A stretch of 64,000 nt of DNA from Gracilimonas sp. (GTDB lineage: Bacteria > Bacteroidota > Rhodothermia > Balneolales > Balneolaceae): contig NZ_JAVJQO010000007.1 of NCBI RefSeq assembly GCF_040218225.1, positions 1-64,000 of the forward strand, given 5' to 3'. The notes under the pieces were generated by a model. That model was not told the origin of the DNA, made no database searches, and was given only the letters and a program-made list of their open reading frames with translations. Position numbers and translations under genes: made by a program. This document shows, in pieces, positions 48,232 to 56,053 of the stretch (its first letter is position 1; each line of letters opens with the position of its first letter).

Positions 48232-48381
48232 TTGTCATCCTGAGCGTTTAAATTTTCTTTAAGGTATTTAGGTTTAATGCGAAGGATCTCAAAATCTACA
48301 TTATTGAATACTTCAAATTTTGAGATCCCTCGTGTTCATGTTTAGAATCCTTTATATGATATTTTGCACTCGGGATGACAA
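48232..48381. repeat. 150-bp MITE-like inverted-repeat element
   Basis: Terminal 15-bp inverted repeats: TTGTCATCCTGAGCG at 48232-48246 and CACTCGGGATGACAA at 48367-48381 (two mismatches). An inner palindrome GGATCTCAAAAT (48284-48295) / ATTTTGAGATCC (48317-48328) sits in the middle. No ORF is inside. It looks like the widespread GTCATCCTGAGC intergenic family; no transposase is nearby. Confidence 0.72.
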
Positions 48382-48417
48382 CAGGAAGGAATTTTAACTT
48401 CATACTTGAACCCATTC

Positions 48418-49128
48418 ATGTCCAAAAAAGAAGAGCCAAAACTTCCAAAGCTCCCCAAGAAGTCCAAAGAGCAGAAAGAGCGTGCGGAAGAAATTCTGAA
48501 AGAGTTATATATCCATTATCCGGATCCGCATTGCGAGTTGAATCATCGAAACCCATTTGAGCTACTGATTGCAACTATCCTGAGTGCGCAATGCACAGAT
48601 GTGCGCGTGAACAAAACAACGCCTGCTCTTTTTGAGACCTACCCTACTCCAGAACTGATGAAAGATGCGCCGCTGGAGGAATTGGAAGAATTAGTCCGCT
48701 CCACCGGATTCTACCGGAATAAGGCAAAATCGCTTAAAGAGACTTCACAGATTTTAGTTGAAGAGTTTGATGGAGAAGTTCCGCAGAACATGAAAGATTT
48801 ACTGAAACTTCGTGGAGCTGCAAGAAAAACAGCAAATGTAGTTTTGGGGAATGCTTTTAACATCAATGTCGGTGTTGTTGTTGATACCCATGTAAAGCGT
48901 ATTTCGAATCGGTTTGGCCTCACCAAAGAAAAAAAGAATACCAATAAAATTGAGAAAGACCTGATGGCTTTATTTCCCCGCGAAAACTGGACCGATCTAT
49001 CGCACCTGATGATTCATCATGGCCGAAATGCTTGTAAAGCGCGGATTTCTGAGGCACCGGATCATCCCTTGTGCAAGAAATATGGCAAGAATTGCGAATG
49101 CCGAAAAATGCGAACAGAAGAACATTGA
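48418..49128 (+). CDS. nth: Endonuclease III homologue with altered iron-sulfur and HhH motifs
   Basis: 236 residues from ATG at 48418 (an in-frame TTG at 48406 gives four more). Endonuclease III excises oxidised pyrimidines and nicks the site. Catalytic Lys137 (ARKTANVV) and Asp156 (VVVDTHVKRISNRFGL) are present. Two features differ: the HhH turn reads LRGAARKT instead of LPGVGRKT, and the four C-terminal cysteines (206, 219, 226, 228) are spaced C-x12-C-x6-C-x-C instead of C-x6-C-x2-C-x5-C, so the 4Fe-4S cluster may be rearranged or absent. A Lys-rich N-terminus extends it. Confidence 0.9.
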   Translation: MSKKEEPKLPKLPKKSKEQKERAEEILKELYIHYPDPHCELNHRNPFELLIATILSAQCTDVRVNKTTPALFETYPTPELMKDAPLEELEELVRSTGFYRNKAKSLKETSQILVEEFDGEVPQNMKDLLKLRGAARKTANVVLGNAFNINVGVVVDTHVKRISNRFGLTKEKKNTNKIEKDLMALFPRENWTDLSHLMIHHGRNACKARISEAPDHPLCKKYGKNCECRKMRTEEH

Positions 49129-49170
49129 ACAAGGAACATCCAATAATGACCGCTGAAGTATTTTCTTTCT

Positions 49171-50463
49171 ATGGCAGATAAAATTTTTAATTCCTTCACC
49201 GACCCTATTCCGCCGCTCAGGTATGAAATTCAGATCATCCCCGTAAAACAAAATGGCGAGACCTTCCTGTATTTTCAGGACCAGTTTGGGTATGCACAAT
49301 CCGACTTTGCAGTTCCTTACTCGGCTCAATCTCTGTTTAACTTATTTGATGGCAGCCGAAGCGTAGAAGACATTCTGGAGTTCAGCGCTGAGAAAATTAC
49401 CAAGGAGCAGGTGCTGGAATACGTGCAGTTTCTGGATGAAAAGGCTTTACTTCATTCTCCGTATTTCAAGGAACATGCCAGCAAGACCGAGAAAGAATAT
49501 GAAGAATCTGATGTACACCCTTCCAATACCTATGGCATTTCCTACCCTGAGGATCCGGAAGAACTGAAGCACTTTCTGAATGAAGCCTTTGAGAAACTTC
49601 CAACAACCGAACCGGTTGAATCGGCCAGAGCCCTTTATGCTCCTCACATTGACTACCGCGTTGGGTTGAACAGTTATGTTAAAGCCTTCTCTTCCATCAA
49701 AAACCTAAAACCTAAAAGAGTCGTTATTCTGGCCACTTCCCATTACTCGGGTCTATATCCGGAAGTCTATGAAGAGCATCCTTTTGTTATTTCAAACAAG
49801 GATTTTGAGTTGGTGAATGGCACGGTAAAAGCAGACCGGGAGGTTATTCGGGAGATCGCGGATCAAATCCACGAAGACAAAACCAATAACGAAAGTCATT
49901 CCGCGGCGAAAGCCGGAATCTCCAATGCAGACTATGGCATCACCTTTCACGACCGGGCACATCGAATTGAACACAGTATTGAGCTTCACCTCCTCTTGCT
50001 GAACCATTTATGGGATCATGAATTCAAAATTATTCCAATCGTCGTGGGCAGCCTTGAAGAATTATTCTATAAAGCCGACGGCTTTCAGGGTCAACAAGTT
50101 GAACAGTTTTCAGGCCTCATGAATAAACTATTCGGTGATGATAAAGACACCTTTTTTTGCATCAGTGGTGACCTGGCCCATGTAGGAAAGAAATTCGGAG
50201 ATGATCAACCCGCAAAAGAATTGTTCGAGGAAATCCGCTCTTTTGATGAAGATTTCCTCGATTTTGGGGCTGAAGGAAATCCTGATAAAATCCTTGAGTT
50301 GATGAGCCAGAAATATGATCCCTATCGAACCTGTGGCTACCCTCCTTTGTTTTCTTTTCTGAAAGCATTCCCAAACCTATCCGGAGAAATCCTCACTTAT
50401 GATATCTGGGATGAGGAAGAACGGGAAAGCGGCGTAAGCTTTGGCTCTATTCTCTATCGTTAA
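49171..50463 (+). CDS. Memo-like protein (AmmeMemoRadiSam system protein B) with N-terminal extension
   Basis: 430 residues. The C-terminal 270 residues are a MEMO1-like domain: APHIDYRVG, LATSHYSGLYP, FHDRAHRIEHSIELHLLLLNHL and ISGDLAHVGKKFG carry the conserved metal-site-like His/Asp residues. The first 110 residues form a separate winged-helix-like domain with FDGSRSVEDILEF. The AMMECR1 and radical SAM partners that often accompany it are not adjacent. Function of the bacterial family is unsettled. It ends in a long hairpin facing gldC. Confidence 0.87.
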   Translation: MADKIFNSFTDPIPPLRYEIQIIPVKQNGETFLYFQDQFGYAQSDFAVPYSAQSLFNLFDGSRSVEDILEFSAEKITKEQVLEYVQFLDEKALLHSPYFKEHASKTEKEYEESDVHPSNTYGISYPEDPEELKHFLNEAFEKLPTTEPVESARALYAPHIDYRVGLNSYVKAFSSIKNLKPKRVVILATSHYSGLYPEVYEEHPFVISNKDFELVNGTVKADREVIREIADQIHEDKTNNESHSAAKAGISNADYGITFHDRAHRIEHSIELHLLLLNHLWDHEFKIIPIVVGSLEELFYKADGFQGQQVEQFSGLMNKLFGDDKDTFFCISGDLAHVGKKFGDDQPAKELFEEIRSFDEDFLDFGAEGNPDKILELMSQKYDPYRTCGYPPLFSFLKAFPNLSGEILTYDIWDEEERESGVSFGSILYR

Positions 50464-50468
50464 TTCAA

Positions 50469-50521
50469 AATGAAAAATTCAGAATTTAAAATTAGTCTCA
50501 GCCAATTTTGAATTTTTCATT
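50469..50521. terminator. Bidirectional AT-rich hairpin between the Memo and gldC genes
   Basis: AATGAAAAATTCAGAATT pairs with AATTTTGAATTTTTCATT (one mismatch) around about 17 nt. It lies between converging genes and overlaps the gldC stop codon. AT-rich, so its strength as a terminator is uncertain; the same sequence style recurs in Bacteroidota genomes. Confidence 0.5.
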
Positions 50522-50849
50522 ATTCCTTGATTTCCATTTTCTCGGCAAAATAGTGACAAAAGTCGCGCATATCACCCGTAATGCGTTCATCTTTTGTAGC
50601 ACGTTCTAAGGTATCTGCCATAGTAACCAAGGTTTGGTGGAAGAAAATTTTCATTTCGTCCACCGTCATTTCTTTGGTCCACAAATCCAGTTTCAGGGTG
50701 TCTTTGTTGTGGGCATCCCAGAGGGAAAGCAGCATGGCCCGGCAGTGCGCTTCGTCTTTGCCTTGCAAGTCGGAAGCATTCCATACAATATTGGTGGGTA
50801 CATTATCTTTGTCCAGTTCAACGGTAATGTTAATCTCTTTCTTCTGCAT
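50520..50849 (-). CDS. gldC: Gliding motility protein GldC
   Basis: 109 residues, ATG at 50849. INITVELDKDNVPTNIVWNASD, KAMLLSLWD-type (here RAMLLSLWDAHNKDTLKLDLWTKEM) and FFHQTLVTMADTLERAT are the GldC signature. GldC is a small cytoplasmic protein first found as needed for gliding in Flavobacterium; it is also present in many non-gliding Bacteroidota-group genomes. No other gld or por gene is adjacent, so motility cannot be inferred. Confidence 0.92.
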   Translation of the reverse strand: MQKKEINITVELDKDNVPTNIVWNASDLQGKDEAHCRAMLLSLWDAHNKDTLKLDLWTKEMTVDEMKIFFHQTLVTMADTLERATKDERITGDMRDFCHYFAEKMEIKE

Positions 50850-50976
50850 GATTTCAGTCTTTTTAAATTCAGCTCAAAACTAAGGGTTTCTGGAATTATT
50901 AACTTATCTCAATTCATAAAACCAATATGCGAAGCCCTGAAGGACTTCGATTGCTTACCGGAATTCATTCGGGACA

Positions 50977-51131
50977 TGTCATTGCGAGGAGTCTCAAAAA
51001 GCGAATCCAAGTTTAGAATGAATTCCGACGAGGCAATCTCCTGATCACAATAACCCTAACTCTTCTATGAGTTCGCTGCGTCGAAAAAGTCTGGGTTCTG
51101 GGTATGAGATATGATACTCCTCGCGATGACA
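50977..51131. repeat. 155-bp MITE-like inverted-repeat element
   Basis: Terminal 16-bp inverted repeats TGTCATTGCGAGGAGT (50977-50992) and ACTCCTCGCGATGACA (51116-51131), one mismatch. No ORF inside. It fills much of the 384-bp gldC-ABC-F gap (50850-51233), where I see no gene. Similar GTCATTGCGAGGAG ends occur in many unrelated bacteria. Confidence 0.75.
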
Positions 51132-51233
51132 GTCTTGAATAGATAATTGGACAAGGATTAATTTCATTCTGAACACAATTAATCCATATTTTCAGCCTCG
51201 CTGCATTTTTTAACTCATGACTTTCATCAAACT

Positions 51234-53201
51234 TTGTTAGCACTCGAAAACATCACCTTACATTTGGGCGACCGTGAGCTCCTCGACGGCGTAAGCACCT
51301 TCATCAATCCCGGTGAGCGCATTGGTCTTGTGGGCCCAAACGGCGCCGGGAAATCCACCCTGCTTAAAATTATTATGGGGATTCAGGAGTGCGATGAGGG
51401 CAGCGTGGCCTTATCTAATGAGGAAAGTCTGGGCTATCTCCCACAGGATGGCGTTGATCCGGATTTTACCCTGACTGTGATAGAAGAAGTGGAATCTGCC
51501 TTTGCTGAATTATTTGAGCTTGAGATGAAAGTAAAATCCGTTCAGGAAAAGCTGGCTGAAGTTGATCACGACAGTAAAGAATACGAGCGACTGATGGAAC
51601 GCTACGGAAAACTTCAGACCGAACTTGAGTCATCAGGTTTGTATGGACTCCGGGCTGAAGTGGAAAAAGTGCTAATGGGACTGGGTTTCAACGAAGAAGA
51701 TTTCCACCGCAGCACGTCTGAATTCAGCGGGGGCTGGCTGATGCGTATTGCCCTGGCTAAGTTGCTCCTTAAGAGACCAACCTATTTGTTATTGGATGAG
51801 CCGACCAATCACCTGGATATTGAATCGCTTCAATGGATGGAGAATTTTCTGAATTCGTATGAAGGCGCTGTAGTTGTGGTTTCTCACGACAAGGCTTTTC
51901 TGGACACCATAACTAACCGGACTCTGGCATTAAGAAGTGGTGAAATCAGCGATTATGCCGGCAACTATTCATTCTATGAGAAAAAGTGGGAAGAGGAAAA
52001 AGAGCTCCTGCTGAATGCCAAGAAGAATCAGGAAAAGAAAATCCAGCAAACGCAGGAATTTATCGACCGCTTCCGGTATAAAGCTTCGAAAGCCAGCCAG
52101 GTACAAAGCCGGGTGAAACAGCTCGAAAAAATGGATCGCATTGAACTGGAAGAAGAACAGAATAAAGTTTCCTTCCGGTTTCCGGAACCTCCCCGAAGCG
52201 GACAAGTGGTTATGAAGCTCGAAAATCTTCACAAAAGTTATGATGATACACAGGTCTTTGAAGGCATTGATTATGAAATTGAACGAGGCGATAAAATTGC
52301 GGTGGTTGGACCAAACGGTGCCGGGAAATCAACATTAATCCGGATTCTAGCTGGAATGGAACCCCACCAAAAAGGCGATCGTGTTGAAGGCCACAATGTA
52401 ACGGTCAATTATTTTGCCCAACACCAGGCCGATGAACTCAACCCAAAAAAAGACGCTCTTGAAACCCTTCAGGAAGCTGGCGCCGATGTGAAAGAAAGCC
52501 GTCTTCGAACCATCCTTGGCTGTTTTCTTTTCCAGGGAGATGACGTATTTAAAAAAGTAAAGGTATTATCCGGTGGAGAAAAAAGCCGGCTGGCATTGGC
52601 CAAAATGCTACTCTCTCCGGCCAATCTGCTGATTTTTGATGAGCCGACGAATCACCTGGATATGAGTAGCAAGAACATCCTTCAACAGGCTATTCAGCAG
52701 TATGAAGGTACCGTCGTGATTGTATCACACGACAGGGACTTCCTCGACCCTATTGTGGACAAAGTTCTGGATGTTCAACCGGGTTATATCAAAACGTATT
52801 TGGGGAATGTGTCTTACTATCTAACCCGTAAACAAGAGGAAGCTGAGGCAAAATCAGAACAACCTGCGCCTCAAAAAGAGTCTAAAGAAGACAATCAGCT
52901 TTCCCGAAAAGAGCAGCGCCGCATTGAAGCTGAGCGACGTAATGAGCTGAGTCGGCGGACCAAACCCATCCGAAAAAAACTGGAATCTGTTGAACAGGCA
53001 ATAGAACAAAAAGAATTAAGGAAAGCTGAAATCGAAGAAGAGATGACCAAGCCGGATTTCTACGACGATGCAGAGAATGTGAAAAAATTCTCATTAGAAT
53101 ATGATCAACTCAAAGCCGACCTTACAGACCATTATTCGAAGTGGGAAGAATATCAGAGCCGCATTGAAGTAATCGAAGAGGAAATGGCGGTTGATCATTG
53201 A
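51234..53201 (+). CDS. ABC-F family ATPase (TTG start)
   Basis: 655 residues with two ABC cassettes and no membrane domain. First: GPNGAGKSTL (about 36), SGGWLMRIALA, LLLDEPTNHLDI. Second: GPNGAGKSTL (about 355), SGGEKSRLALAK, LIFDEPTNHLDM. The linker between them is Lys/Glu-rich and alpha-helical as in ribosome-acting ABC-F proteins; a C-terminal coiled coil (about 545-650) matches the YdiF/Uup type. These proteins act on the ribosome (translation factors or antibiotic protection). Start TTG at 51234, few bases from an in-frame leader. The next gene overlaps its end only if started at 53191. Confidence 0.92.
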   Translation: MLALENITLHLGDRELLDGVSTFINPGERIGLVGPNGAGKSTLLKIIMGIQECDEGSVALSNEESLGYLPQDGVDPDFTLTVIEEVESAFAELFELEMKVKSVQEKLAEVDHDSKEYERLMERYGKLQTELESSGLYGLRAEVEKVLMGLGFNEEDFHRSTSEFSGGWLMRIALAKLLLKRPTYLLLDEPTNHLDIESLQWMENFLNSYEGAVVVVSHDKAFLDTITNRTLALRSGEISDYAGNYSFYEKKWEEEKELLLNAKKNQEKKIQQTQEFIDRFRYKASKASQVQSRVKQLEKMDRIELEEEQNKVSFRFPEPPRSGQVVMKLENLHKSYDDTQVFEGIDYEIERGDKIAVVGPNGAGKSTLIRILAGMEPHQKGDRVEGHNVTVNYFAQHQADELNPKKDALETLQEAGADVKESRLRTILGCFLFQGDDVFKKVKVLSGGEKSRLALAKMLLSPANLLIFDEPTNHLDMSSKNILQQAIQQYEGTVVIVSHDRDFLDPIVDKVLDVQPGYIKTYLGNVSYYLTRKQEEAEAKSEQPAPQKESKEDNQLSRKEQRRIEAERRNELSRRTKPIRKKLESVEQAIEQKELRKAEIEEEMTKPDFYDDAENVKKFSLEYDQLKADLTDHYSKWEEYQSRIEVIEEEMAVDH

Positions 53202-53205
53202 GGTT

Positions 53206-53733
53206 ATGGATTACAGAATTTATATAACAAGCTTATTACTGTTGATGGCTGCTTTTTTAGGCTGCTCATCTTCTGAGAAAACCGTATCTGAGACTGAAAA
53301 TATGGTTCAGGAAGAAACTCAACCCGATGAGCGTATTTCCCTGAACATCAATGAGGCCGTGTATTTTGACTTTTTTAAGTACGACACCACCTGGACCGGT
53401 GAATTGACTGTTTATACACTGAATGCCGAGGGAGAGAAAGTAGTGCAATCGGAATATGTATCTGCACAGGATAGTTCCTGGAATGATTTCGATTTATTCG
53501 TGGATTTTCTAAAGCTCTACCAAATTCAGCCCCAAAATGAAATCGATGGCTGGGTGCCGGATTCCGGTCAGCTGCCCCGCCGGGTGTACAGCTTCGAAGT
53601 TTTTGATGGCGATACCACCCGCTCCTATTCTTATCAGGACCCGGAAAATGATCTCCGGGATTACTGGGAGGCACAGAACTTGCTTACCTTTGTGACGTTT
53701 GTGCAGAATGACTTGCGGTGGGTTGAGAAGTAG
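53206..53733 (+). CDS. Lipoprotein of unknown function
   Basis: 175 residues from ATG at 53206, preceded by GAGG; an upstream in-frame TTG at 53191 overlaps the ABC-F end and is not preferred. The signal ends in the lipobox LMAAFLGC, then SSSEKT. The mature part has a beta-rich pattern with FDFFKYDTTWTGELTVY and a late RSYSYQDPENDLRDYWEA. I do not recognise a domain. It sits four bases after the ABC-F stop, so it is probably co-transcribed. Confidence 0.72.
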   Translation: MDYRIYITSLLLLMAAFLGCSSSEKTVSETENMVQEETQPDERISLNINEAVYFDFFKYDTTWTGELTVYTLNAEGEKVVQSEYVSAQDSSWNDFDLFVDFLKLYQIQPQNEIDGWVPDSGQLPRRVYSFEVFDGDTTRSYSYQDPENDLRDYWEAQNLLTFVTFVQNDLRWVEK

Positions 53734-53791
53734 AACATTGAATAACGAACACTCAACATTTAATGTTGAAGTTTTTCTTGTCCATTGATCA

Positions 53792-53881
53792 GTCATTCCT
53801 GCGAAGGCAGGAATCTGGATGTTAGAAATACATCAATACTTATTTTAGCACCACGATCTCGGGCATTCGCCGCGAGATGAC
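53792..53881. repeat. Paired palindromic intergenic element (copy B)
   Basis: The left palindrome reads GTCATTCCTGCGAAGGCAGG plus AATCT; the right reads ATCTCG-GGC-ATTC-GCC-G-CGAGAT-GAC. It has the same layout and almost the same length as copy A at 46067. Left stem C-to-T is matched by G-to-A, and right stem T-to-C by A-to-G, so both hairpins keep their pairing. Confidence 0.82.
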
Positions 53882-53885
53882 AAGT

Positions 53886-54311
53886 TTATTTAGCAAAAAT
53901 CTGTTCTTTGTTTTGAAAGGCCTTGAACTCCAGTGCATTTCCACTTGGATCGAGAAAAAACATCGTGGCCTGCTCGCCGGGCTCTCCTTTAAAACGAATG
54001 TACGGCTCTATCACAAATTCGATATCTGCTGCTTTTAGCTTGTCGGCAAGCTCTTGCCATTCGTCCATTTCCAGGATCACACCAAAATGACGAACCGGCA
54101 CACCATGACCATCCACCGCATTCATCGCAGATTCTCTGGCTTCGTCCGGGCTTAAATGCGCTACAACCTGATGTCCCCACATATTGAAGTCAATCCAGCT
54201 ATCTGAACTCCGCCCGGTCTCACATCCCAGTAAATCATGGTAAAACTTATAGGATTCTTCAAGGTCTTTAACCGGAAATGCAAGGTGGAAGGGATTCGTT
54301 GTGTTACTCAT
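53886..54311 (-). CDS. VOC-family (glyoxalase/dioxygenase-like) protein
   Basis: 141 residues with two beta-alpha-beta-beta-beta modules. [25 protein letters not shown] opens the first, [21 protein letters not shown] the second, and [15 protein letters not shown] ends it with the usual Glu metal ligand; a His lies at 9. The family includes glyoxalases, dioxygenases and resistance proteins, so the substrate cannot be named. ATG start at 54311, alone between two plus-strand genes. Confidence 0.87.
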   Translation of the reverse strand: MSNTTNPFHLAFPVKDLEESYKFYHDLLGCETGRSSDSWIDFNMWGHQVVAHLSPDEARESAMNAVDGHGVPVRHFGVILEMDEWQELADKLKAADIEFVIEPYIRFKGEPGEQATMFFLDPSGNALEFKAFQNKEQIFAK

Positions 54312-54355
54312 AATGTTGATTATCTTAAAAATTACACGCCAATAATACTACACTC

Positions 54356-55111
54356 ATGAAATCAAAGAAAATAGAATTTACCGGCAGCCTTGGAGATACA
54401 CTTTCAGCCAAACTAGATCTTCCTGAAAAAGAACAAAAAGGGACTGTTCTTTTTGCTCACTGCTTTACCTGTTCCAAAAACCTGAAAGTAATGAGCAATA
54501 TTACCTCTATTCTTGCTGAGATGGGTTTTGCTACCTTTCGGTTTGATTTTACGGGATTGGGTGAAAGTGATGGAGATTTCTCCAACACCAACTTTTCATC
54601 CAATGTGGATGATTTAGTCGCTGCCTATAAATATTTAGAGTCTGAAGGCCATGCACCTGCGATTTTAGCCGGACATTCACTGGGTGGCGCAGCCGTTTTA
54701 CAAGCAGCTCACCAAATGGAATCCGTGAAAGCCGTAGCCACCATTGCAGCGCCTGCCCATCCTGCTCACGTTCGCGAAAATTTCAGTATGCACCTGGACG
54801 AAATTGAAGAAAAAGGAGAGGCTGAAGTCACCCTTGCTGGGCGAAAATTCGCCATTAAGAAACAATTTCTGGATGACCTTAAAGAAGCCCGGATGTCTGA
54901 TTTCATAAAAAAGCTAGACCGCGCTTTGATGATCTTCCATTCTCCGCTCGACAACACCGTGGGTATCGATAATGCCTCTATGATTTTTAATGCAGCAAAA
55001 CATCCCAAAAGTTTTGTATCCTTGGACGAGGCCGGCCACCTGCTTTCCGACGATAAAGACAGCAAATATGTGGGTAAAGTACTGGCTACGTGGGCGGAAA
55101 AATACATCTAA
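54356..55111 (+). CDS. Alpha/beta hydrolase
   Basis: 251 residues. Nucleophile elbow is GHSLGGAA (Ser about 104), with FAHCFTCSKNLK before it and the catalytic His in DEAGHLLS near 227. The acid residue is likely Asp in FHSPLDNTVG. The layout resembles OsmC-associated hydrolases of Bacteroidota, but no OsmC domain or neighbour is present. No signal peptide. The SBF transporter follows after 15 bp. Confidence 0.87.
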   Translation: MKSKKIEFTGSLGDTLSAKLDLPEKEQKGTVLFAHCFTCSKNLKVMSNITSILAEMGFATFRFDFTGLGESDGDFSNTNFSSNVDDLVAAYKYLESEGHAPAILAGHSLGGAAVLQAAHQMESVKAVATIAAPAHPAHVRENFSMHLDEIEEKGEAEVTLAGRKFAIKKQFLDDLKEARMSDFIKKLDRALMIFHSPLDNTVGIDNASMIFNAAKHPKSFVSLDEAGHLLSDDKDSKYVGKVLATWAEKYI

Positions 55112-55126
55112 TTTGGGAATTGAAAC

Positions 55127-56053
55127 ATGAATGAATCAATAGATGCGCTTCAGTTAAATCTGGGCACCGGCGGGTTGCATATAATGAATGTCTCGCTGGC
55201 TGTCATCATGTTTGGAGTAGCCCTGGAGCTTACCGTCGATGATTTCAAAAAAGTAGCCAAAAACCCTAAGGGCACTATTTTAGGTTTAATTTCCCAGTTT
55301 CTTTTACTTCCCGCTCTCACTTATGTGTTAGTCCTTGTCATGGAGCCACACCCAAGTTTTGCCTTGGGGATGATGATGGTTGCTGCTTGCCCCGGAGGAA
55401 ATATATCCAACTTCTTCTCTCTTTTAGCGAAAGGAAATGCGGCCTTATCTGTAAGTATGACGGCCTTTGCCACCTTACTCTCCATTTTTATGACCCCTTT
55501 TAATTTTGCCTTTTGGGCTAGTTTACACGGCCCTACCAACGCCATTCTTACTGAAATTCATCTCGATCTCTTTGAAGTATTTCGCATTATCATTTTAATT
55601 CTTGGCATCCCGCTTATTCTTGGGATGACACTGCGTCACTTTAAAGGCGAGTTTTCACAAAAAATTTCTCCGTATATCAAGAATTTTGGGATTATCTTTT
55701 TTGCAGGATTTGTGATTGTCGCTTTCAGCATGAATTTCGACCACTTCATAAACTATGTGCATCTTGTTATAGCTGTAGTCTTTTTACATAACGCTATTGC
55801 ACTTTCAAGCGGATATGGGCTTGGCTATCTTTTTAAACTCCCAAAACCTGACCGAAAATCTATCGCCATCGAAACAGGAATTCAAAATTCCGGTTTGGGA
55901 TTATTGCTGATTTTCAATTTCTTTGACGGACTTGGCGGTATGGCTTTAGTTGCTGCCTGGTGGGGCATTTGGCACATCGTGGCGGGACTGAGCATCGGAT
56001 GGTATTGGTCAATCGGAAAATCAACCTTACAACGCAAATTCAGTAATGCGTAG
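55127..56053 (+). CDS. SBF (bile-acid:sodium symporter-like) family transporter
   Basis: 308 residues with about nine to ten hydrophobic helices. VALELTVDDFKKVAKNPKG and CPGGNISNFFSLLAKGNAALSVSMT are the SBF signature; the crossover-helix region reads ETGIQNSGLGLLLI, where Na+ is bound in relatives. The family moves organic anions such as bile salts, pantoate or pyruvate; the substrate is unknown. Its end overlaps the next gene's start by eight bases. Confidence 0.88.
   Translation: MNESIDALQLNLGTGGLHIMNVSLAVIMFGVALELTVDDFKKVAKNPKGTILGLISQFLLLPALTYVLVLVMEPHPSFALGMMMVAACPGGNISNFFSLLAKGNAALSVSMTAFATLLSIFMTPFNFAFWASLHGPTNAILTEIHLDLFEVFRIIILILGIPLILGMTLRHFKGEFSQKISPYIKNFGIIFFAGFVIVAFSMNFDHFINYVHLVIAVVFLHNAIALSSGYGLGYLFKLPKPDRKSIAIETGIQNSGLGLLLIFNFFDGLGGMALVAAWWGIWHIVAGLSIGWYWSIGKSTLQRKFSNA

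Noticed and set aside
46067-53881. CRISPR array formed by the GTCATTCC-type repeats
   Set aside because: Copies are kilobases apart, vary in orientation and have no regular spacers, and no cas gene is present.
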